Shown here: in pieces, positions 1 to 7,634 of the stretch | Layout: each line of letters starts with the position of its first letter | Numbering within the stretch: position 1 is the first letter of the stretch | Origin: Pseudomonas sp. FeN3W | GTDB taxonomy: Bacteria > Pseudomonadota > Gammaproteobacteria > Pseudomonadales > Pseudomonadaceae | Direction of reading: 5' to 3' | Assembly (NCBI GenBank): GCA_030263805.2 | Contig: CP136010.1 | Span: forward strand, 2,247,001 to 2,311,000 | Length of the DNA stretch: 64,000 nucleotides | Notes under the pieces: generated by a model | Told to the model about the DNA's origin: nothing | Databases searched by the model: none | Seen by the model: only the letters and a program-made list of their open reading frames with translations | Translations under genes and position numbers: made by a program

Positions 1-819
1 AAGTACAAGCACTGCGACTACAGCGACCAAATGTTTTTTTGGTAGCGGAAATCCGATACCGCCCGATTTCCGCCGCCCGCGCTTGCTTTGCATCGCGGCG
101 ATGAGCTCGTCTCGAGCCAACTGATTGATCGCCCCCGGCCAACCACCAGACTGCTCATGGATACGTCCGATCTGCTCTTCGCTCAGACACTCGAGGCCGC
201 TACCAGCCCCCTCGAGTCGCAAAGCCAGATACTCTCTGGTTTCATCCTCTTCATACGGTTGCAGCGCGATGGCATGGTAGCGCTCCTCGCCATCACTCAA
301 GGCCTCGAGCCGCCCGCTGAGCGCAGACTCACCGAACAGGAACACATGCGGCCGGGCCTCAGGGGTGCCCGTAGACAGACGCAAAAGAGTCTCCACCGCA
401 GCACCGGTCAACTGCTCGGCGTCATCCACCAGCAGGTAGACTTCCTGGCCCGTCAGCGCCAGCTGGACCACCTGCGCCATCACGCCGTCAAAATCGGCGT
501 CCTGGCTGTTCAGGGCTTGGGCGATCTGCGCCAGCAGCGCGCTCGCGTCCATCGTAGCCTGAGGGGTAATGACCACGCTCTGAACCGCCTGCTTGTTGCT
601 ACTGGCAACCAGCGCCTGACGCAACAAGGTTTTGCCACTTCCCTCCGGCCCCGTCACTAGCAGCAGCAGCTGGCTGTAGCGCGCCAGATGATGAAGCTGC
701 CCAAGCACCGGCTTGCGCTGCGCGGGAAAGAATTTGAAGCCCGGCACGCGGGCAGCAAACGGGTCATGGCTGAAGCCATAGTGATTCAGAAACGCGTCGT
801 CCGCAGACAAACTGGTCAT
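1..819 (-). CDS. DamX-like AAA ATPase / SPOR-type protein (C-terminus off window)
   Basis: Only the first 273 codons are present; the frame is open to the window edge. The N-terminal half is an ExeA/DamX-type P-loop ATPase domain: Walker A GPEGSGKT at about residues 57-64 and a Walker B-like LLVDDAE. A basic linker (KRGRRK) and the start of a hydrophobic stretch follow at about residue 262, read as the single membrane helix before a periplasmic SPOR domain that would lie outside the window. DamX-type proteins bind septal peptidoglycan and affect division. The gene starts 10 nt after aroB, matching the aroK-aroB-damX order of gammaproteobacteria, so it is probably co-transcribed with them. The SPOR domain itself is not visible, so the name rests on the ATPase domain plus context. 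Confidence 0.8.
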   Translation of the reverse strand, partial: MTSLSADDAFLNHYGFSHDPFAARVPGFKFFPAQRKPVLGQLHHLARYSQLLLLVTGPEGSGKTLLRQALVASSNKQAVQSVVITPQATMDASALLAQIAQALNSQDADFDGVMAQVVQLALTGQEVYLLVDDAEQLTGAAVETLLRLSTGTPEARPHVFLFGESALSGRLEALSDGEERYHAIALQPYEEDETREYLALRLEGAGSGLECLSEEQIGRIHEQSGGWPGAINQLARDELIAAMQSKRGRRKSGGIGFPLPKKHLVAVVAVLVL

Positions 820-829
820 GGAAATTTTC

Positions 830-1933
830 TTATGCTCCCAGGTGTTCCGTCATTGCACCGTAATTGGCGCTCAAGGTGGTATCCAGCACGTTGCGAGGGA
901 AGTCCCCGGTCACAACTGCCTCGCCCATTTGCCGTAACAAAACCAGGCGTAGCCGACCGTCCAGAACCTTCTTGTCGACGGCCATGTGCTCGAGAAAGTC
1001 CTGCGGCTTCATCTGCGCAGGAGGCACGACCGGAAGCGCCGCGCGCTGCAGCAATCTGATGGCCCGATCACGATCCATCCGCGTGATCCAGCCCAGCTGA
1101 CAAGACATCTCCAACGCCATCACGGTTCCCGCCGCTACAGCCTCTCCATGCAACCAGACGCCATAGCCCATATGAGTTTCTATCGCGTGGCCAAATGTGT
1201 GACCTAGATTGAGAATTGCGCGCACGCCGGACTCGCGCTCATCAGCGTTCACTACCTTGGCCTTTGCAGCGCAGGAGCGATGGATCGCTTCCGTCAGCAC
1301 CGCAGAATCAAGCGCTCGAAGTCGATCAATATTTGCCTCAAGCCACCCAAGGAAGGGCTCATCGCAAATAAGTCCATACTTGATCACCTCAGCCAGCCCA
1401 GCAGAAAGCTCACGAGACGGTAATGTCTTCAGGGTCGCGGTATCGATGATGACCGCTCGGGGCTGATAGAACGCCCCGATCATGTTTTTGCCTAGAGGGT
1501 GATTGATACCGGTCTTGCCGCCAACCGAAGAATCCACTTGCGACAGCAGCGTGGTGGGAACCTGGATGAAGTCCACGCCGCGCTGATAGCTGGCCGCGGC
1601 ATAGCCCGCCATGTCACCAATGACGCCACCACCCAGTGCGATGACAGTAGTATTGCGGTCGTGCCTGGCTCCGAGCAGAGCGTCGAAGATCAGCTGCAGG
1701 GTTTGCCAATTCTTGTGCTCTTCTCCGTCGGGAAGAATCACCGGAGTGACAGCGTAGTCGGAAAGGGTCTGAGTCAGTCGATCGAGATATAGCGGCGCAA
1801 CGGTTTCGTTGGTGACAACGGCCACCTGTCGACCACGGATCCTGTCGGAAAACAGCTCGGCGCAATCGATCAACCGCTCGCCAATATGAATGGGATAGCT
1901 ACGCTCACCGAGATCGACCTGAAGAGTCTGCAT
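830..1933 (-). CDS. aroB: 3-dehydroquinate synthase
   Basis: 367 aa, the usual length for AroB. It is a cytosolic NAD-dependent enzyme converting DAHP to 3-dehydroquinate, the second step of the shikimate pathway. Family hallmarks are visible: the glycine-rich ALGGGVIGDMAGY stretch for NAD, the PTTLLSQVDSSVGGKTGIN segment, and the metal-binding LNLGHTFGHAIE histidines. The start is an ATG at 1931-1933. It follows aroK by 23 nt and precedes the damX-like gene by 10 nt, so pilQ-aroK-aroB-damX form one minus-strand run. Confidence 0.97.
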   Translation of the reverse strand: MQTLQVDLGERSYPIHIGERLIDCAELFSDRIRGRQVAVVTNETVAPLYLDRLTQTLSDYAVTPVILPDGEEHKNWQTLQLIFDALLGARHDRNTTVIALGGGVIGDMAGYAAASYQRGVDFIQVPTTLLSQVDSSVGGKTGINHPLGKNMIGAFYQPRAVIIDTATLKTLPSRELSAGLAEVIKYGLICDEPFLGWLEANIDRLRALDSAVLTEAIHRSCAAKAKVVNADERESGVRAILNLGHTFGHAIETHMGYGVWLHGEAVAAGTVMALEMSCQLGWITRMDRDRAIRLLQRAALPVVPPAQMKPQDFLEHMAVDKKVLDGRLRLVLLRQMGEAVVTGDFPRNVLDTTLSANYGAMTEHLGA

Positions 1934-1956
1934 GGGGCCCCCAATAATAAAGGGGT

Positions 1957-2502
1957 CTAGGATAGCGCAGATTCATCTCGGCTTTCACGAGGCGGCAAAG
2001 ACGCGAGCCGGTCGAGAATCTCCGTCACCACCATGCGCGGCGGTCGCTCGTCGGTTTCGATGATGATGTCCGCTATCGACCGATATAGCGGATCGCGAAT
2101 GGCCATGAGGCCGGACAGAACGCTGCGAGGGTCGCTAGCCTGCAATAGCGGCCGGTTGCGGTCGCGAGCGGTGCGTTCGAGTTGCTGGTCGACCGACGTG
2201 CAGAGATAGACGACTCGCCCGCCCGCACGAAGGGCCTGCCGATTATCCTCTCGCAACACCGCCCCCCCGCCAGTGGCCAGCACCACTCCCTCGAGCTGAC
2301 AGAGATCGGCGATCACCGCCCGCTCCCGCTCGCGAAAACCACCCTCACCCTCCACGTCAAAGATCAGTGGAATGCTGGCGCCGGTCCGTTGCTCGATCTC
2401 CTTATCGGAATCCTTGAATGGGAGACGAAGCTCTTTGGCAAGCAAACGCCCGATGGTGCTTTTGCCAGCACCCATCGGGCCTACGAGAATGAAATTGTGC
2501 AA
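1957..2502 (-). CDS. aroK: Shikimate kinase
   Basis: 181 aa. It phosphorylates shikimate at the 3-position with ATP. Walker A GPMGAGKST lies at about residues 8-16, and DSDKEIE and the ATGGGAVLR shikimate-binding loop are present. The only sensible start is TTG (2500-2502): the next upstream in-frame triplets are one TCG and then a TAG, which is the pilQ stop. The start therefore lies 3 nt after the pilQ stop, which suggests translational coupling. Known Pseudomonas AroK proteins begin close to this point, which supports the TTG. Confidence 0.95.
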   Translation of the reverse strand: MHNFILVGPMGAGKSTIGRLLAKELRLPFKDSDKEIEQRTGASIPLIFDVEGEGGFRERERAVIADLCQLEGVVLATGGGAVLREDNRQALRAGGRVVYLCTSVDQQLERTARDRNRPLLQASDPRSVLSGLMAIRDPLYRSIADIIIETDERPPRMVVTEILDRLASLPPRESRDESALS

Positions 2503-2505
2503 CGA

Positions 2506-4620
2506 CTATTGCCCTACGGCGACCGCTCGGTAGTTAAGGATTCTAGGCGTTAGGAACACTAAAAGCTCGGATTTTGTATCTTCGACTATATCTCGCCGGA
2601 ACAAGCGGCCAACGAACGGAACATCACCCAAGAAAGGAACTTTTTCGATACTGCTGATCTGACTATTGGAGAAGACACCGCCGATGACTATCGTCTCGCC
2701 ATCCGTAACAAGAACCTTCGCATTGACTTCATTCTTATTAATCGGGGGCACTCCATTCAGTGCATTCGCGAAATCAGGGGCATCCTTTGTAACCTTCACC
2801 TCCATGATGATGCGATTGTCAGGGGTAATCTGCGGCGTCACCTCTAGCGAGAGAGCTGCTTCTTTGAAGGACGTAGAGGTAGCCCCACTCGAACTAGCCT
2901 CTTGATAGGGTATCTCGGAGCCCTTTAGGATCTTGGCGGTTTCTTTATCAGCGGTTACGACCTTGGGCTGCGAAACGATCTCCCCATTCCCAGTCTTTTC
3001 CATTGCCGACAGCTGGAGATCCAAGATGCCATAGTCGGACACGTAACCGATCCCGATGCCGGCGGTACTATTCGCCACACCTAGGTCAACGAATGGAACA
3101 GGCGCCAGCGCATCCTTTAGAGTGAAATTACCGACCTTGTCAGTTCCAGGCAAACCTGCACGCCCAGTTTCCTCGTCAACGCCAATTGCGCCATCTTTAC
3201 CGTAGAAGCCCCAATTATCATTGGTATAGCTGCCTCCCCAACGCACTCCAAGCGCCTTGTCGTATCCAACGTTAGCCTCAACTATGCGCGCCTCGATCAT
3301 TACCTGTCTCACAGGAATATCTAGCTGCGCAACAATGCGACGTAACTCATCAAGTCGATCTTGCGTTTGATACGCAATAATGTTGTTGGTACGATCATCA
3401 ACTGCGATGGAACCGCGATCCGCTGTGGGGGCATCACTACCCGTCACCGATTGAAACAACCGTGCAATATCGGCAGCCTTTGCATAATTGACCTGAACGA
3501 CCTCGCGACGCAGCGGAGCAAGCTCGGCGATCTGCCGCTGCGACTCAAGTTCCTGACGCTCACGGGCAGCAATCTCGTCGGCAGGCGCGACCAGCAACAC
3601 GTTACCAACCTGACGCTTATCAAGGCCTTTGGTTTTCAGCACCAGATCAAGCGCCTGGTCCCAAGGCACGTTTTGCAAACGCAGGGTTATATTGCCAGCT
3701 ACGGTATCGCTCGCCACCAAGTTCAGATCGGTAAAGTCAGCGATCAGCTGCAGCACGGAACGAACGTCGATATCTTGGAAGTTGAGCGAGAGTTTCTCAC
3801 CCGAATAAGCAAAACGCTCAGCCTTGCGCTTCTCGGCTTCATCCTCGGTCAGAGGCTTGATGCTGATGGTCAGCTTGTTGTCTGTCTGGTACGCCAGATA
3901 ATCGTATCGGCCGGTCGGCTCGATGGCGACACTAGCTCCACCGGCCTGAGCGGACGAATCGACAAACTTCACGGGCGTAGCGAAATCCTGAACATCAAGA
4001 CGAACACGCAGCGCCTCTGGCAGCTGTGCCTTGTCGAAGAGGACACGAATCTTTCCGCCCTGCTCCTCGATGGTCGAGCCTACCGATGGGTCAGAGAGGG
4101 TAATAACCACGTTCCCGGCACCATCTTCACCCCGACGGAAATCGATATTCTCGATTGCCTTACCTACAGCTGCCGCCTTGGCAGGCGCAGCCACTGGAGC
4201 AATGGGCGCAGCTGAAACAGCCGGGGCACGGACGGCCCCCGAACTTTCGCCCAGTACTACAAAGAGGTTGTTACCATCCACTCGCGTAGAGTAGGGCACC
4301 AGTGTATTCAGATTAACGATCAGTCGGGTACGGCCCTGAGCTTCAACGACGGTCACGCTCCGCGCGTTACCGACTCCCAGTTCGCGATTCTTCGCTCCGA
4401 GCTTATTGGATACGCCCGGCAGGTCGAGCGCGATTCGCGCTGGCTGATCAAGGGTATAACCACGCGGGGTTGTCACCGGTTCGTCGAACGCAAGCTTCAA
4501 CTCAACACGGTCGCCGGGCAGCGAAGCGACATCGAGGGCGTTCAGGTTGGCCGCCAGCAGGGCAGGGGAAATAAACGCCGCCAGCAAAGAGATACCTAGG
4601 CGTGAAAGGGTAGTGTTCAT
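2506..4620 (-). CDS. pilQ: Type IV pilus secretin PilQ
   Basis: 704 aa outer-membrane secretin forming the pore through which the pilus fibre passes. I start it at the ATG at 4618-4620, which gives a classic signal peptide (basic N-terminus, hydrophobic core, cleavage after LLAAN). Longer starts at 4659 or 4719 would place about 13-33 extra residues before the signal and were rejected. The N-terminus carries AMIN-like domains that bind peptidoglycan. A low-complexity Ala/Pro linker follows, then an STN/N0 domain (LNFQDIDVRSVLQLIAD), N1-type repeats, and the C-terminal secretin domain with VTADKETAKI, YQEASSSGAT and VTPQITPDN. It is the last pil gene, followed directly by aroK. Confidence 0.96.
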   Translation of the reverse strand: MNTTLSRLGISLLAAFISPALLAANLNALDVASLPGDRVELKLAFDEPVTTPRGYTLDQPARIALDLPGVSNKLGAKNRELGVGNARSVTVVEAQGRTRLIVNLNTLVPYSTRVDGNNLFVVLGESSGAVRAPAVSAAPIAPVAAPAKAAAVGKAIENIDFRRGEDGAGNVVITLSDPSVGSTIEEQGGKIRVLFDKAQLPEALRVRLDVQDFATPVKFVDSSAQAGGASVAIEPTGRYDYLAYQTDNKLTISIKPLTEDEAEKRKAERFAYSGEKLSLNFQDIDVRSVLQLIADFTDLNLVASDTVAGNITLRLQNVPWDQALDLVLKTKGLDKRQVGNVLLVAPADEIAARERQELESQRQIAELAPLRREVVQVNYAKAADIARLFQSVTGSDAPTADRGSIAVDDRTNNIIAYQTQDRLDELRRIVAQLDIPVRQVMIEARIVEANVGYDKALGVRWGGSYTNDNWGFYGKDGAIGVDEETGRAGLPGTDKVGNFTLKDALAPVPFVDLGVANSTAGIGIGYVSDYGILDLQLSAMEKTGNGEIVSQPKVVTADKETAKILKGSEIPYQEASSSGATSTSFKEAALSLEVTPQITPDNRIIMEVKVTKDAPDFANALNGVPPINKNEVNAKVLVTDGETIVIGGVFSNSQISSIEKVPFLGDVPFVGRLFRRDIVEDTKSELLVFLTPRILNYRAVAVGQ

Positions 4621-4673
4621 AAATTGCTTCCGTTGTGCAGACCGGTAAAGGTTTTCCATGCTTTTGCCCCGCG

Positions 4674-5201
4674 CTAGGTGCGCTCTTTCAAGGTCAGACT
4701 GCGCGGGCGCTCGAGCCACCCACCCTCTCCATCAGGTACGATTTCCACTACATCCACTCCCGCATCGCTGATCTCGACGATACGGCCATGGTTGCGCCCT
4801 AAATAGTCGCCAATCTTGACGCGATGAACCCCGTCGCCGCCCTTGATCAAGGCGTACCGCCCCCCACCATTGGCCAACGTACCTACCATGGTGAAGTTCT
4901 CGATATTGAACCCCTCAAGGAACTGCTTAACTCGAGACTCATCGGGCTGGATATCTTTTGAGCCCTTTTGCCGTTGGGTTAAATCAAGCTTGACCGGAGG
5001 CTGAAACGGATGCCGCAAGGCGGCAGCGCTATAGGTAAAGGCTTCGTAGGGAATAAATGCCGGTAGCGGCTCAATAGTCCCTTTCGGCTTCGCCCTTACC
5101 TCATTCATATATTGCTGCAGATCGCCGAAGTCGTTGCTGCTGCCGCAGCCAGTCAGCGCAACCAGACTTAAGCCCAACGCAGTAAGTCTCGCGCGATTCA
5201 T
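4674..5201 (-). CDS. pilP: Type IV pilus inner-membrane lipoprotein PilP
   Basis: 175 aa. The signal peptide ends in a lipobox LTGC (lipidated Cys19). The C-terminal HQ-type beta domain (about residues 100-170, with YALIKGGDGVHRVKIGDYLG) is the part that contacts the PilQ N0 domain in this family. PilP links the PilN/PilO inner-membrane pair to the secretin. The gene overlaps the pilO stop by 4 nt and is followed by 53 nt before pilQ. Confidence 0.95.
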   Translation of the reverse strand: MNRARLTALGLSLVALTGCGSSNDFGDLQQYMNEVRAKPKGTIEPLPAFIPYEAFTYSAAALRHPFQPPVKLDLTQRQKGSKDIQPDESRVKQFLEGFNIENFTMVGTLANGGGRYALIKGGDGVHRVKIGDYLGRNHGRIVEISDAGVDVVEIVPDGEGGWLERPRSLTLKERT

Positions 5202-5821
5202 TTCTGCAGCCCCTTGTCGTTATAACGATAAGTCTTAGCGACGATGTTCATCCGTAATTTGGATGTAGCTTCGTTCTTTTCAGTCTTGATCTCGAAATCA
5301 TGCAGCGTGACGATACGCGGAAGGCTTGCTACACCGCTCACGAAAGTTGCCAGATCGTGATATCCCCCAACGACCTTAATATTTATCGGCAACTCGATAT
5401 AGAACTGCTGAGCCACCTCCGGCTGCAACTTAATTTCCTCGAACTCCAGCCCGCTACCGAGCCCCGTTCGAGTGATGTCCTCCAGAAGCCCGGGGACCTC
5501 AGTATCGCTCGGCAGTTGCCGCAACAACGCACCAAACGACGTTTCCATCTCGGCCATTTGCGCTTTATAAGCCTCCAAATTGGCAGCTTGGAAGGCTTTG
5601 GTCGAGAACTGCTGCTTCAAGGTTTCTTCCTGGGCGCGCTGCTGCTCCAGTTGCAGTTGCATATCCTGCAAATGAAAGTAATAACCTAGCGCAAGCACCG
5701 CAGCGAGAAGCATCACGCCAGCAATGAACTTGACCGGTGCAGGCCAGGACCCGAGGTTATTAAGATCGAGATCAGCGAAGTCTATCTTGCGAAAACTATC
5801 TAACGATTCAGCCAGGCTCAT
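5198..5821 (-). CDS. pilO: Type IV pilus alignment protein PilO
   Basis: 207 aa bitopic inner-membrane protein that forms heterodimers with PilN. One membrane helix (about residues 25-45) is followed by a coiled coil (LQLEQQRAQEETLKQQ) and a ferredoxin-like C-terminal domain. The start is the ATG at 5819-5821, giving MSLAESLDSFRK; it overlaps the pilN stop by 4 nt (ATGA). A longer in-frame reading upstream lies inside pilN and was rejected. Confidence 0.95.
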   Translation of the reverse strand: MSLAESLDSFRKIDFADLDLNNLGSWPAPVKFIAGVMLLAAVLALGYYFHLQDMQLQLEQQRAQEETLKQQFSTKAFQAANLEAYKAQMAEMETSFGALLRQLPSDTEVPGLLEDITRTGLGSGLEFEEIKLQPEVAQQFYIELPINIKVVGGYHDLATFVSGVASLPRIVTLHDFEIKTEKNEATSKLRMNIVAKTYRYNDKGLQK

Positions 5822-6390
5822 GGCTTTGCTCCTTCCGTAGCGGCGACCGGCTGCGTTTGCTGAACTGTCAGCTGGAACACATTCTCCTGATCCACGGCAC
5901 CAGCGGTGACGGCTTTCACCTCGTTCAGATTCGGCGCCTCGAGCCAATCAGAGGCATCAAGATTTCGCATGAGGTTGGAGACACGATTGTTCGATTCGGC
6001 TGCGCCAATAATCGCAATGTTCTTTCCGGTCATTTTTACAGAAGTGAAATACACCCCATCCGGTAGCGTCCTTACAAGCTGATCAAAAACCCGCCCGATA
6101 ATGGGACGATTGCCCTGCAAGTCCTGGATGATCTTCATTCGCTCCAGCAGTTGCTGACGACGCTCTTTCAATTCCTTGATTTCTTTAATACGAGCATCAA
6201 GAACCGCAATTTCCTTTTTGACAAACTCGTTACGCGCGCTCTGCTCCTCAATTGCCGCTTGGAAATAACGATCACCAAGAAACACTAGACCAGCCGCCAC
6301 TACGAGCACACCGACAAGGGACGCGAGGAAACGCTGCTTCCGCTCTTCACGCAGCTGTTCACGCCACGGGAGTAAGTTGATCTGCGCCAT
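5818..6390 (-). CDS. pilN: Type IV pilus alignment protein PilN
   Basis: 190 aa. The N-terminus has the conserved INLLPWR motif (about residues 4-10), which binds the cytoplasmic PilM groove. A membrane helix (about 22-42) and a coiled-coil/periplasmic domain follow. The ATG at 6388-6390 shares one nucleotide with the pilM stop (TGATG), and the 3' end overlaps pilO, so translation of M-N-O-P is tightly coupled. Confidence 0.95.
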   Translation of the reverse strand: MAQINLLPWREQLREERKQRFLASLVGVLVVAAGLVFLGDRYFQAAIEEQSARNEFVKKEIAVLDARIKEIKELKERRQQLLERMKIIQDLQGNRPIIGRVFDQLVRTLPDGVYFTSVKMTGKNIAIIGAAESNNRVSNLMRNLDASDWLEAPNLNEVKAVTAGAVDQENVFQLTVQQTQPVAATEGAKP

Positions 6391-7454
6391 CAGTCGAAGC
6401 TCCTTAGCGCCAGGCCACAAGCAATCATCAAGGCCGGCGCATCGCTAGCCAGCGCTCCAGCATTTACCTTGCTGCTCAAAGCCATATCGGCGAATGGATT
6501 CGCAACTAGAGTCTGAGTACCGATCTTCTGCTGGATCATGTGATCCAACCCAGGTATCGATGCCGTCCCGCCTGCCAATAGGATGCAATCGACATCATGG
6601 AACTGCCCTGCCGCGAAGAAGAACTGCAACGAGCGAGAAACCTGCTGCACGACTGCTTCTTTGAACGGAAGCAGAACCTCACTGTCGTAGTCGTCTGGGA
6701 GACCACCTTGCTTTTTGGCAAGGCCAGCCTCTTCCTGGGATAGGCCGTAGCGCCGTTGGATTTCCTCCGTCAGCTGACGCCCTCCGAAAAGTTGCTCACG
6801 GGTATAAATAGTACGGCCGTTATGCAAAACGCTCAGGGTAGTCATGGTAGCCCCGATATCAACAACGGCAACGGTCAACTCACCATGCCCCGCGCCCAGC
6901 TGTGGTGCTAGCAGACCGTAGGACCGCTCAAGCGCATAGGCCTCGACATCAACCACCTTGGCAGTGAGCCCCGCCAGTGCGAGCGCTGCCTCACGGATTT
7001 CGACGTTCTCCTTGCGGCAAGCCGCGAGCAGGACTTCTGCTCGGCCAGGAGAGCGAGGAGCCGGGCCCTGAACTTCGAAATCAATCGCCACTTCTTCCAG
7101 CGGATAAGGAATGTACTGGTCGGCCTCGATTTTCAGCTGATTCTCGAGCTCTTCGTCGGACAATCCAGCGTCCATCTCGATGATCTTGGTGATTACCGCA
7201 GAACCGGAAACAGCCACCACCGCCGACTTGCATCCAGTCTTGGCCTTGGCGACCACCCGCTGCAATGCCTGACCGACGCCCTCGAGCTCGGCGATGTTCT
7301 TTTCAACTACGGCGTTTGCTGGGAGCGGCTCGACAGCATACGCCTCGACGCGGTAACGGCTACCTGATCGACTTAATTCGAGGAGCTTGACTGAGGTCGA
7401 ACTGATATCGATCCCAAGCAGCGTGTTCGCTTTCTTAGTGAAGAGCCCTAGCAC
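6390..7454 (-). CDS. pilM: Type IV pilus actin-like assembly protein PilM
   Basis: 354 aa. Actin-fold cytoplasmic protein that binds ATP and the PilN N-terminus. Motifs seen: N-terminal LGIDISSTSVKLLEL (phosphate 1), VVDIGATMTTL (phosphate 2) and LLAGGTASIPGL (adenosine). The start is a GTG (7452-7454) preceded by AGGAAA. It is the first gene of the pilMNOPQ operon and is divergent from mrcA across a 180-nt region, the classic arrangement in Pseudomonas. Confidence 0.95.
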   Translation of the reverse strand: MLGLFTKKANTLLGIDISSTSVKLLELSRSGSRYRVEAYAVEPLPANAVVEKNIAELEGVGQALQRVVAKAKTGCKSAVVAVSGSAVITKIIEMDAGLSDEELENQLKIEADQYIPYPLEEVAIDFEVQGPAPRSPGRAEVLLAACRKENVEIREAALALAGLTAKVVDVEAYALERSYGLLAPQLGAGHGELTVAVVDIGATMTTLSVLHNGRTIYTREQLFGGRQLTEEIQRRYGLSQEEAGLAKKQGGLPDDYDSEVLLPFKEAVVQQVSRSLQFFFAAGQFHDVDCILLAGGTASIPGLDHMIQQKIGTQTLVANPFADMALSSKVNAGALASDAPALMIACGLALRSFD

Positions 7455-7520
7455 GACCGATTTCCTATCTTTATCCGCAACTTACGGATTAATTATGTTT
7501 ATCCACATTAGATAACAGCC

Positions 7521-7566
7521 TTGACAGAAGCGCAAATGGCTACCCGGCAAAAAAAACGCATATAAT
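7521..7566 (+). promoter_or_regulatory. Possible sigma70 elements upstream of mrcA
   Basis: The 180-nt divergent region between pilM and mrcA contains a perfect TTGACA (7521-7526) and a perfect TATAAT (7561-7566). They are 34 nt apart, so they cannot form a single normal promoter. TATAAT lies 68 nt before the mrcA ATG and is the likelier true -10. No clear pilM promoter was identified on the other strand, although the region is AT-rich. Confidence 0.3.
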
Positions 7567-7634
7567 GTGAACGGTTTTCCCTTTCAGCATCGCCGCAGTC
7601 TTCCTCCCCCAAATCCTGGATTCCAAGAACCCTG

